Source: Hsuehochloa calcarea (taxonomy: Eukaryota; Streptophyta; Magnoliopsida; Poales; Poaceae). Taken from it: a stretch of DNA of 64,000 nucleotides. The stretch lies in the NCBI GenBank assembly GCA_036346395.1, contig CM070605.1:2914001-2978000 (forward strand), written 5' to 3'. The translations under genes were made by a program, and so were the position numbers. The first letter of the stretch is position 1; the number at the start of each line of letters is the position of its first letter. A model generated the notes under the pieces. That model searched no databases, was not told the DNA's origin, and worked only from the letters and a program-made list of their open reading frames with translations. This document shows positions 23,694-33,442 of this stretch, in pieces.

Positions 23694-24613
23694 ATGCCTC
23701 GTCTTGAGTTATGGAGGCGCAAGGGAGGACTTGCCACGAGCTTTGGAAGTTGCTACAAGTACTTGGAGGGTTCGATCGTCCATTGTACCGTGGCGATGCT
23801 TGGATTGTGAGCAGTAGAGATCGTGGAGTGATCTCGCCATTTGACCGTCTCACGCCAGGCGAGAACACCAAGGCGAGCAAACCATTTGAACATCTCACTT
23901 CGAAGGAGTATTTGGATTGAAGCAATCCGAGTCTTCACGCCTTGCCATCCCGAGGATCTGCAACATCTACTCTCGAGCTTCGTGACACGCTTTCCGTTAT
24001 CATCCCGCACTTCCGGCGTGGATCTTGCTTTGCACGTTTTCCGTCTCGGAGGAGAAGACAACGCCACCGTCGTGCATCTTGCCCGATTCGCGCATTTCGC
24101 TCGGGAGGAATCGTTGGAGTTAGCCGCTCTGAGTGGAGTGTACCTATGAGACTCTTGAGAGTGAAGAAAGGATCGCCATATTAGAAGAAACTCTTTATGG
24201 GCGACATGATCACGGCGAAGATCTTGAAGAGGAAGACCGAAAGAAGGCGATGGACCATTTGAACCGGAAGAGCGGAGAGGCGTGAGCGAAGCACCGGCAC
24301 TGCACGAGGACACTGCTCCTATTGCACCATCCGGGACATCGAGGATCGATTCGCGAGGATGCGGCTCACTTTCGTGTCTCTGGAAGGGAGCACCGTCAAG
24401 GCTGCGAGGCTATTTGATTGAGTAGTCTGTTCGCGTTGTTTGAGCTTAGCCGCTTTATGTCTTGAGTCGCCCTTTAGGCGGTAGTTTGGTGTGCTTAAGT
24501 TCGTCCTTATTTTTGTGTGCAAGTATGAGCTGCAAAGGCCCTTAGGCATTTGTTGCAAGCCATACTATTATCTTAATCAATATAAGAGTTTCAGTTGAGC
24601 TTTCTTAAAATAT
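23694..24613 (+). pseudogene. Gypsy-1 unit 3 upstream ORF and leader, truncated before gag
   Basis: Third copy of the pre-gag ORF (ATG 23694, MPRL). Recognisable pieces are LWKLLQVLGGFDRPLYRG and, in other frames, a REESLELAAL-like helical part near 24100. The ORF region ends near 24286. The rest, 24287-24613, is the leader found in the other units before gag, and it stops within CTTAAAATATA. In units 1 and 2 the same sequence continues TTGGGTTTTACC. Here it changes to Copia-1 gag, so gag, pol and a closing LTR are missing from this unit. Confidence 0.6.
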
Positions 24614-26975
24614 AAGGTGCAATGATACTTTTCCTTCTGAGGGGCCGAAGCTGCAGGTGGAATCACCTTGCTGTCAGAGATCCTTTGAACAAAACCTGCT
24701 GATTTGAAATTTACTTTCTCAGTCATGGGCTTAGTTTTGATCACACCTGGTGCTATGGTTCTGAGCACGACAGGTGGATGCTTCCTCATATCCTCATGAA
24801 AATCATATCCTAGACCCTGATTAAATCTGCAAATCTTAGATTGGTCTAGAATGAGATTGAGCTTCTTCTTGCCTCCTACAAACCTCTCGAGAGTGTTCAT
24901 AAGATACTGACACTCCCGAAAGAGAGAGGTGCAAGAAGAGCAGGGGGAAGAAGGAACAATGGAGGTAAGGGAGCGAGAAGAAGAACCAACAAAGGAGGAA
25001 AGATTGGCTTGTGCATGCCACAATAGACTTTGAGGGACAGTCCTCTTGCTAGCGATTGATTCACGTTGCTAGGCGTCTCTACCAAACCCTTAGACTTCTT
25101 CCCAGCACACACAATACAAGAAGATGATTGTGTTTCTAGAAGGTCCTTAGTTAGCTTCACACATTTTTCATCCAAAGCAACCAAATCACATTTTAGTTTA
25201 TTACATTGATTGCATGGTGAGCTAACAAGGTCCTTAGAAGCATCTTGAGCGATTTGTTATTGTGATCAATCATTTCTTGAAGCCGCTTGGATCTGATTCT
25301 AGTTCAAATTAATTTAGGACAGATTTAAACAAGAAACAATGGGCTCTAGTAGCGCGACTTGGAATTGACAATTTTGTGATCTCGCCTGCTTTAGGTTCAT
25401 CTTGAGATTATTACAATTTTCACAAGTCTCAGGCAGATCAAGCAACATGGTATAAAGACCTCTAAACGAGTTGTCCTTAACCTCACATGAGGTGCAAGCA
25501 GTAGCCTCAACAGTAGTAGATGAAGGAGGTGCTACCCTACTCATCTCTAATTCACCAAGAAGGCTAATGTTCTCTACTTTAATCATGTCTAGTTCAGAGG
25601 ACACACTATCATGCAAGGTCCTTAGTTTTCCATGTCATCAAGCAAAGCACAAACATGTGTCACAATCATCACGGGAGGGAGCGGATGTAAGTAAAGTATG
25701 CTCCCGTGATAGTCTAGCTACTTCCTTCTCTAACTCAGCACACTTAGCCCTAGACTTAGCATGAAATTTACCTAGCTTAAGAAAAGCATCATTAAGCTGG
25801 TCGTAAGTGGGACTAATCTCATCGGTCGAGTCGAGCTCATTGTCACTCGAATCGCCCGAGGGCCATGAAGCACATGCGGAGAAGTTGCCGTCGTCCTTGG
25901 GATCATGATCGTCCTTTCCATCATCGTCACTCCACCCGTCCACCTCGCCGGTGTCCGGTTAAATCGAGGCGGTGAGGGCCTGATGGAATGCCTTCTTTAC
26001 CTTCCCAAAGTTGCGAACTTCTTCTTGCCTTGGTCAGTCTTGAGGGCTTCGTGTTCTTGGTTCTTGTCGATGCAATCGTTCTTGCCCGAACCGCCGTAGT
26101 CACCTTTGCCCTTCCCCAGCTTGGGGTAGTTTGCTCGGATGTGGTTGGGGCCACCACACTCGAAGCAAATCACATGACCTCCTCTTTTTCCATCCCTCCT
26201 CCTCTTGTAAGCATGGGAAAACTTCCGAGCTAGGAGGGCTAGTTTGTTCATCCTCAAGTCGCTCTAGCGATCATCGGTTATGTCACAGAGAGCGCCTAGG
26301 AGAACCCGTGTATCGACTCGAGAAGAAGATCCAGAGGTGGGATCGGTGACTAAAGCCATCGACTATGACTTGACCTTGAGAGACAATGTCAATCTCGTGA
26401 GTCTTGAGACGCGAGTAAAGCGCATCAAGAGTCAAGGTCGAGAGGTCCGTGCTATCCTTGATGGTAGTCACTTTCATCTCCCAAACACGAAGATCGAGTG
26501 CAGAAAGCATCTGTCGAGCGTTATCCGAGTCGGGGTATGTAAGACCGACCGCTCGGAGGTTGCTCAAAATCTTATGAAACCGCGAAAAGCACTCGTCAAG
26601 AGATTCACCAGCAAGCATCTCAAATTTACTGTATTCACGCTTGAACTGGTCTTGTCGAACCGTCTTAATCTGGTGGTGCCCTCATGGTATGCATCGAGGT
26701 CACCCGGATGTCGTATGTAAGGCAAATGAGAAATGCGATCGAACTCATACGCTCAAACCCTGAATGATAATGTTCCTAGCCTTAGCATTGGCCTCAACAT
26801 CAGGCATGTTTCCCACATTGATGTTTTCATCGGCAGGAACGGAGAATCTAACCTTCACCTTTCTCCAGATGGCATACCCCTGAGCCTGGATGTATATTTC
26901 CATTCGGCTCTTCCAGAAGGGGTAATCCAGGCCATCAAAGACTGGAGGCTTGGTGGAATACTTGTCCGTTGCCAT
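24614..26975 (-). pseudogene. Copia-1 gag with coiled-coil and CxxC pairs
   Basis: ATG at 26975 starts MATDKYSTKPPVFDGLDYPF, the usual SIRE/Maximus-type Copia gag start. The capsid helical region follows (ESLDECFSRFHKILSNLRAV, LDALYSRLKTHEIDIV at 26283-26618). A zinc knuckle at 26140-26190 reads CFECGGPNHIRANY, with Tyr in place of the last Cys. Then a long acidic, helical region (25316-25943) with CxxC pairs: CDTC, CENC, CTSC, CIVC and CSSC. The coding sequence ends at KYHCT near 24615, where the Gypsy-1 array begins; by comparison with Copia-2 (KYHCTYCKKSGH) the break falls inside a second zinc knuckle. Stops and shifts at about 26250, 25640 and 25200 make it non-functional. Confidence 0.85.
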
Positions 26976-27016
26976 GGCTCAACTGACCGGTTAAGATCTA
27001 TAAGGAAGAGCTAACC

Positions 27017-27029
27017 GGCTCTGATACCA
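27017..27029 (-). other. Copia-1 primer-binding site (tRNA-iMet)
   Basis: The minus strand reads TGGTATCAGAGCC, two bases from the LTR terminal CA and 41 bases before the gag ATG. It fixes the orientation of Copia-1 as leftward. Confidence 0.9.
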
Positions 27030-27213
27030 ATTGAAGGACCGAAATGGCAACAGAGGGGGGGGGTGAATGGTGCCTTAAAAATTAAGAACTCCCCTTTACT
27101 GTATTTAAACAACCTACAAAGCCCTCTGGAAATCTCACGAAGAGTGAAGCAAAATCAGAGAACGAAAACAAGCTTGATGCATTACATTGAAATCGGAAGC
27201 TCGATTCTACTGG

Positions 27214-27276
27214 CGGTAGTTCCGCCTCATGCATAGTTCGGGTTCGATCACGGAAGTTCCGTCGGCGGTAGTTCCG
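27214..27276. repeat. Palindromic 11-mers, inner cluster of Copia-1 LTR
   Basis: CGGTAGTTCCG at 27214 and 27266 and the perfect palindrome CGGAAGTTCCG at 27251. The cluster lies near the 3' end of the LTR, matching the inner cluster of Copia-2. Confidence 0.8.
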
Positions 27277-27854
27277 CCTTGGACAACTTCCGATTGTCCC
27301 GACCAGAAGAACGATCTTTCTGGGTTTTCCCAAAATCGAAATACAAAATCTTGAATGTTCTTCTCAGGTCAAGTTTCACATGACATCATCCTAAACAACA
27401 TCTTGACCTCATGGAGAAGAATCGCAAACAAAGATTCATTAATCAAAGCAAAATCGGATTTCTTGAAGAAGGGGCAAGAAAGACCAAAAACTACAATAGA
27501 CAAGATTCTCATATTCTTAGCTCATGAAACTTTGAGGATATATTAGCAATAGCAATACGACTCTAGATATCAAGTTTCATGCCATCTTATAAGAGGAATC
27601 AAAAGATACACCAAAACCCTAGCTATTCAAGAGAAGAACAGAGAGGCGAAGAGAGGCATAAGCAAGTAATCAAAACCTCGAGTTTCATTGATAGAAATCG
27701 AGCGATTACGGAGGAAACACGGATGAATGATTACACAAGATTGCGATTCATCCTCTCCAACTCAACAAACTCTCAAAAAGCAAAACAAACCCTTTTGCTA
27801 AGGCTAACCCTAATTTTCTCTCTCAAAGTCTAACCCTAACACGTGGGTTCACCT

Positions 27855-27864
27855 CTATTTATAG
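27855..27864 (-). promoter_or_regulatory. TATA box of Copia-1 LTR
   Basis: The minus strand reads CTATAAATAG in an AGGGCTATAAATAGAGG context, identical in core to the Copia-2 TATA box. It lies between the two palindrome clusters, so the outer cluster is upstream of the start site and the inner one in the leader. Confidence 0.75.
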
Positions 27865-28242
27865 CCCTTGGCTAATGGGCCTCCAACCCATTAAGCCCGC
27901 TACACCCGAACGGAACCGCCTCCACTTGTGCGCTTTGCGAAAAGACCGTTCGCCCCTTGCACACCTTCCGAAGCCTCCGTCGCCTTCTTGTCCTTGACTC
28001 GCAACCACCTCAAGATTCACGCCGTCTTGACACATCCCGACCGTTCGACCTCAGCGCCGCTGCGCCTAGTCCGATCACCTCGTGTCTCGCCACGACTTCG
28101 TCTCGATGTCCTGTAGTCAACACAGACAAAAATACATCACATAGCATGGCACAATATCATAGCATCAACATTTGTACAAGACTCAAACTCATACAAACTC
28201 AAAATCACAAACTATCCTTCTCTGCACAGTTCTGGACACAAT

Positions 28243-28543
28243 CGGAAGTTCCGCACTTACCACAGCGGAAGTTCCGATTTCCGGAACATCCGCACTTGTC
28301 AGGATTATCGGAAGTTCCGCGGAACTTCCGATTATCGGAATGTCCGCACTCCCAGAAATTCAATTCCGATTTTCGTCTCAGAGGAATACTCACGTCAGTA
28401 TTATCGGACAAACCGCGACCCCAGGTGCGGAAGTTCCGATTACATCAACCGAACACAATTCCCAGATTAATCGGAAGTTCCTCTTTTCAACGCCGGTAGT
28501 TCCGATTATCGGAACTTCCGCAACATACACAGCGGTAGTTCCG
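28243..28543. repeat. Palindromic 11-mer array, outer cluster of Copia-1 LTR
   Basis: About twelve copies of CGGAASTTCCG or close variants: exact at 28243, 28266, 28309, 28320, 28428 and 28510; variants at 28282, 28336, 28404, 28472, 28493 and 28533. Spacing is irregular (11-68 bases). CGGAA-S-TTCCG is a perfect inverted repeat around one central base. Confidence 0.85.
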
Positions 28544-28662
28544 ATTATCCTGATTCAACCTGAAGCAGATACAAGCAAAGAGAGAGACTCAACTCTCAAC
28601 CTATTCAACAAGTTGTCAAATACTCATCACTCACAATGGAGAACCTCTCACATGGTCTCTCA

Positions 28663-29842
28663 ATATATCCTCCTCCGCACGAACTAGTATCGCTTCGCTA
28701 GGTCACTTTTCCCCTCTCCTCTCCCTGTTCTCTTTTTCTCTGAATTAAACTGACTTTTTGATGGTTTATAGTGTCCTCTATCGTTAGTTGAAGTGGCGAC
28801 AAGAAGGCACATGTTCCTGCCGCCATTTCAACTGACGATTGACACACAATTCAAAGCCAATCATCAGTTGAAATGGTGACTAGGCAGTAAACATCATCTT
28901 GTCGCTATTTCAAGTGGCGACAGGAGAACTGACGATATGAGACTATTTTTGTAAAAAAAAAAAATCAACTTTTTTTGTAATTGTTTATTAAAATAATATT
29001 ATTGAAAAAAAAAATCCCCAAATCATCATCATACTAGCGGGTATAACATGACAATCTCCAAAAAGAAAAAAAAGGTACAACTGGGATAAATAAAATCAGC
29101 GCTGACTTGTCCTACCGGGCAGGACCGGTAGATACCATACCGGCCGGTTAGAGGTGATTTCATACTAATTTGATGGCATATTGATGCTAACAATTATAAA
29201 CACAATACTTTGAGGAGAAATTTATAAAAACAAATTAAATAGAAATGTCAGACCGGTATAGACCAGAAAAATACTGGTAACCAGCGGCCAGTTACTGGCT
29301 ACTGGCTTAGATATGGTAAATTTCCTAGATCCGGTTTTTAAATCCATAGGTATAACATGACAAATTACAATAACGTGTCTATAAATTTGTTTATTGCATA
29401 ACTTTGGTTTTTCTAATTCATTTTCCTCCTTTCTTGGCACGTTAGAGACTGATAGGTTCGACCTGTACAGGAACCGATCAGCCAGTGGCTCAAAATGGGC
29501 GAGAAAGGCTGTTAGTAAGCCGTTGAATTTACGGCTCAATTTGAAAGTGCAGTTCAGTGATTTGAAGAAAATGACATGCGACATCCACAAAATATATCCA
29601 GTCTTGAGTCTTAACCATACTGGAAAACTAGCTAACAGCTTAACCATCGAGAACTCATTTGCAAGCATTTATTGAGGTAATGCTACACACGAATGGACTA
29701 TCCCCAGGTGCATTTCACAGATATGTTTGGAATAAGAAGGTTATACTACATGCTGAAGGCACATTAACTACGAACAAGTCCTCATTGCCAGTTGGTCAGG
29801 TTAACACTGCAGGGCGTCTCTGAAGGACTCTTGATAATAGAC
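28663..29842. other. Spacer between Copia-1 and thioredoxin-fold gene
   Basis: No gene recognised. At 28781-28937 a motif of about 20 bases (TCGTTAGTTGAAGTGGCGAC) occurs as alternating direct and inverted copies at 28781, 28818, 28861 and 28901, which may be the edge of a DNA transposon. AT-rich sequence with A and T runs follows. The 148-codon minus-strand frame at 29222-29668 has no recognised domain; part of this side is probably the 3' UTR of the thioredoxin-fold gene. Confidence 0.5.
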
Positions 29843-32800
29843 CTAGTTTGTTTCAGAATACTTGAATCCATGCTTCTTAAAATATTCCCGAAATCCATAC
29901 ACGCTCTGGTCGTAGTTGAACTGCAGAATAGGATAATATCATCACATCAAGTCATCAACTCAAGTGGAAAACTTCAATCAAATCTATAAAGCATTAGACT
30001 GACAAGTATTGTATTCTTTCTGGAGATGGCAGGCACCGGCTCATATATGCATGACTATTTTGAAAGGACCAACAATAAATTCAGAACATTACTTACAGGT
30101 AAAACTTTTACGGAATACTTTATGATGTTAGGATCCACGCTCTTTCCTTGGCTAGCAGCCTGACAAAGTACAGAACAAGTTGTTAACAAGACATAAAGAC
30201 AGGAAGGCACATTGACGTGCAGCTAACATGATGCTTACGTAAAAAAACAAAGAAAAAGAAAACCAAAATCAATGTGGGGAAAATGCTGCAGCCCTATACT
30301 AACACAATAATATGTGATGCCTGGGCATGAAATAATGATATCACATTATAATCGAGTACACACAGCTAAGCAAGTAAAAATTAGAAGAGGATTCTGATGC
30401 CCTTTAAGATTAACGGACAGAGTACAAATTTAGGTTACCAAGCTAGCGTAGCAGGTTATTTTCCCAAAGTCAAAACACTTTGTCAATGAATTAGGGCATG
30501 GCGGCATGCTTAAACTTCCCTTCAGATTTCCAAAGTGAAAACATGAATCCCAGATGTGAAAACAAGATGAAACAAATATCAGACTGAGCCACACAATGCA
30601 TATATTTCCTGAAAACTTGGTTTATGCTCCTACAATAGAAAACGACTAGTGCTTCTATGCTCTCTCAACGTCTAAATTGCACAAATATTGGAGCAAAATA
30701 GTTAGTAGTGGAGTAGTGGGCGGTTGCAAATCAGACTCTCAATGTGCTTTACAATTTGTGCCTTTCACTTTTCGGAAGAACACCAAAGCACCTCTACAAT
30801 TTGTGCCTCACTTTTCGGAAGAACACCAAAGCACCTCTAGAACATACAATGTCCTTGAACTTTTCCTCAAGCTAGGGCATATGACTTCCCAATTGTTGAA
30901 CATAACATGCAGAAAGAAGTTTCTTCCTTTTGGGATTATCCCACCGTTAGCATGAATAAGGATTTAGCAACTAATCAATAATCATTCTCTAGCCACCAAG
31001 ACTAGAAAATAATAGAAGATCAAGATTGACGACAAATATGTTCATTCGCAACAGGATTAGAAGTAATTAGCAAGAACCAAGTTCACCAGTGATTGCCCTC
31101 TAATTTCAACATAATCCAGCATGCAGTCATCCGTACTCCCAGTCCAATGGGTAACAATTACACAAAACAGGAAGGTATGAATGAAATAGATAACCAGAGT
31201 TTGGATGGAATTGCATAACAATTCCAAAAACAAAATGCAAAGTGTAAACAAACAAATGGAAAGTAGACGAGTGTAACCTGTTCTGGGTTGTAAAATACTT
31301 CAACAAACGGATACTCATTCCTTTGTCTTGTGAGGCAAAATCCTGGATACTTTGGACATTCCACCTAATAACAGAGAAGAAAAATGATCAATGCCTACTA
31401 GTTTGGTATTGAAGGCAAAATAAATGGCAACAGTGGCACAATAGATATATATGTGAAATAGGAAGCCACGACATTTTAAGCATAATGTATTATGATATTA
31501 TCTAAGTTTAAAAGCATCCAAAGAACGAGGAAACCAAAAGTTGATAGTCTGATTTGACAGGAAGGCAGTTACATTGTATGTTGTTATTAACTGAGCACAT
31601 TTTTTGTACATCGTAATATTGATGAGTATCAAAAGAATTATTCAGCTATTCGCACATCCAAGACTTCCATAGCATAGTCACCAGGAACCTGGGTCGACTG
31701 GATCGCGGGTGGCTAAAATCGTAGGTCGAAAGGGGGTAGTGTTATTCCGGATGCTAGTTCGGAACACACGTTCATGGCATAAACTATTTTGTAGACATAA
31801 AATCAGTATTCGCTTACTCGAACAAACTTTATATGTGGATAAAATGAAGCAGCAGCTTCCTCCAGTACTTTATCAAGATGCTGTGTATAAGTGCACCTAC
31901 AAAAGCAATTTCAGGATTGGTGTGACCGTGTGATCAATGCTTTTCGCATATGAGAACATACTGTTCTTGCTTGTGTTTCTGAACAAAAAACAGGAGATTA
32001 AACATACTTAATAGTAAAGGCAACAACTACAGGCCGTCCTTCATGCAACATCTGCACAAATTGACGCTCTGTCGTGAATGGTATAATTCTTGATGGCCCT
32101 AGATCCTTGGGATATCCAGTGTAGTACCTGCAATTTCATCAAGATAAAAGAAAACATAATAAAATAACTAACAGTTTTTATAATCTTATAGAGAAATGCT
32201 ATTCTCACACGGAAATTACTTGCACGCACTAACAAATAAAGTACCAAGAGAAGGATTTGGTTAAATTCATTCATAGTGCAGATAAAAACAAATTTCGATT
32301 TACGCAGAAGGTAAGGAGTTTGTGCATGTCACATTACATATCGTTCATATGCAAAGATATTATATCTTTTCTATATCTTAGTAACAGGATTGATCCCAGG
32401 CTGTCTTATCAATAATAAACTCGCCAAGAGAATGCCTATGAGGCTATGACTGACTTTATAATCGATCTCCGTCTAACCGAGAAAAGTCACAAACCATCAT
32501 CTAGGATGGCATGTCTAATTTTTTCTTGAAGAATTAAAATAGAAGTAAATACATGAACAGTAGGATGTTCTACACTCTTTTGCACCCGATGTATGCTCCC
32601 TTCTACTCGAATAATTGGCATATTAGCAAGAGGGCAAAATAGACAAACTATACATCTCTTCCAAAAATGACAGACAAATGATGCCACTTTCGCTATCCTC
32701 AATATATGGAAGCATGCTTTTTCCAAAAGAAAAGGTAAATCACCTCAAGTGTAAGCTGCATGTTCTGCTGAAAAAGTACAAACTGCAAGACCCGGAAAAT

Positions 32801-33442
32801 AGAACTGAAACGTAAGTTTAAGGGCAGTAAAGGTTTTCCTCACTTGCAGGTCGACCGAAGTTGAGAAATCATCCTATCAAGAAACGACTCGTCCATCATC
32901 TCTGAGTACACCGAGATTTCAGGATGACTGTAAAAACCTGTAAATTTGAAAGCCTGCCGATGATTCTACCCGTTAAACCTGCCCGTTGTACATTTGCGCT
33001 AAATGCTAAACAAAACCTTACCGGGCTTCGATGGGGATTTCGTGTGATTCAATTATTATTTTCTTGAACGAAATTCGTGGGGTGGGAGAGTACCTGAAGG
33101 GTGGGGAGGAGCAGGGAGAGGAGGACGGGGGCGAGGAAGAGGACTCTGGCAGGCGATTTGTTCCGCTCAACTCGCAGGACTCCGACGAATCGCTTCTCCG
33201 CCTCCACTACTATCGACGGCGAGGGAGGAGTGCGCGAGGAGGGAGGAGGCGGCGCCGACGGAGGAGAGCTCGAGGAGGACGATCACCAGGAGGGAGCGGC
33301 GGACGCCTGCACCTCGCGGGAGTCGAGCGGGGACGGAGGCGAGTGCGTGGGTGAGGGAGGGCCGGAGGGGTGAGCCGCCGCCGGCCGTGTTGGAGAGTGG
33401 AGACCGGCCGGGAGATGGAGGCGATGGGCTGGCGCTGGCCAC
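29843..33442 (-). CDS. Thioredoxin-fold protein, probably membrane-anchored, six exons
   Basis: Spliced minus-strand gene. Coding exons: first exon from ATG 33442 to a donor near 33170-33215 (undecided), then 32844-32937, 32008-32127, 31818-31896, 31278-31364, 30097-30159 and 29843-29920 with TAG. The internal exons have GT-AG borders and keep phase. The product holds FYSHPEISVYSEMMDESFLD, YYTGYPKDLGPSRIIPFTTE, RPVVVAFTIKCTYTQHL, VECPKYPGFCLTRQRNEYPF and FNYDQSVYGFREYFKKHGF. The VVVAFTI strand, helix, KFVRVEC strand and YPFVEVF (cis-Pro) give a thioredoxin fold; the active-site position is CTYT, not CxxC, so classical disulfide exchange is doubtful. The first exon encodes a hydrophobic stretch (RRSLLVIVLLELSSVGAASS), suggesting a signal anchor. 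If that exon is wrong, translation could start at ATG 32899 (160 residues). Exact function unknown; likely expressed host gene. Confidence 0.8.
30751..30838. repeat. Tandem duplication inside a thioredoxin-gene intron
   Basis: Two consecutive copies (30751-30795 and 30796-30838) of a 43-45 base unit starting ACAATTTGTGCCT and ending GCACCTCT. The second copy lacks two bases. It lies in the intron between exons 30097-30159 and 31278-31364. Confidence 0.85.

Larger units (their letters stand above)
2634..24613 (+). mobile_element. Gypsy-1: tandem array of a chromodomain-type Ty3/gypsy element
   Basis: The block reads LTR1 (2634-5777), internal 1 (5778-11483), LTR2 (11484-14615), internal 2 (14616-20328), LTR3 (20329-23480) and a partial internal 3 (23481-24613). 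Each LTR is about 3.1 kb, begins TGTAACATCC (degraded in LTR1) and ends CCCGACA. Each is followed within a few bases by an initiator-Met primer-binding site, and LTR2 and LTR3 are preceded by a polypurine tract. Internal regions encode an upstream ORF, gag, protease, RT, RNase H, integrase and a C-terminal chromodomain-like tail, pointing to a Tekay/Del-like chromovirus (family assignment is inference). LTR2 serves both units, so the array probably arose by unequal LTR recombination or template switching. The right end is not an LTR end: it stops in the gag leader and abuts Copia-1 gag. All units look defective. Confidence 0.9.
27032..28662 (-). repeat. Copia-1 5' LTR
   Basis: On the minus strand the LTR would run from TGAGAGACC at 28662 to GGTCCTTCA at 27032, about 1.63 kb. 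The inner edge is firm because it abuts the primer-binding site. The outer edge is chosen by a TG and by length similarity to Copia-2, and cannot be checked because the partner LTR is outside the window. It holds a TATA box at 27855-27864 and two clusters of an 11-bp palindrome (27214-27276 and 28243-28543). The G-run at 27055-27063 is the CACCCCCCTC-type sequence near the end of such LTRs. Confidence 0.75.

Noticed and set aside
28243..28543. CRISPR-like array or heat-shock elements for the CGGAASTTCCG cluster
   Set aside because: Units are 11-bp palindromes with irregular spacing in a plant LTR, so not CRISPR. The GAA and TTC are separated by one base rather than the two of a heat-shock element.
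29222..29668. 148-codon minus-strand frame near the thioredoxin gene
   Set aside because: No recognised motif, low-complexity hydrophobic/lysine composition and probably 3' UTR or spacer.
33031..33373. Plus-strand glycine/arginine-rich frames opposite the first exon of the thioredoxin gene
   Set aside because: They mirror the GC-rich minus-strand exon and 5' region, with no domain and no plus-strand gene structure.
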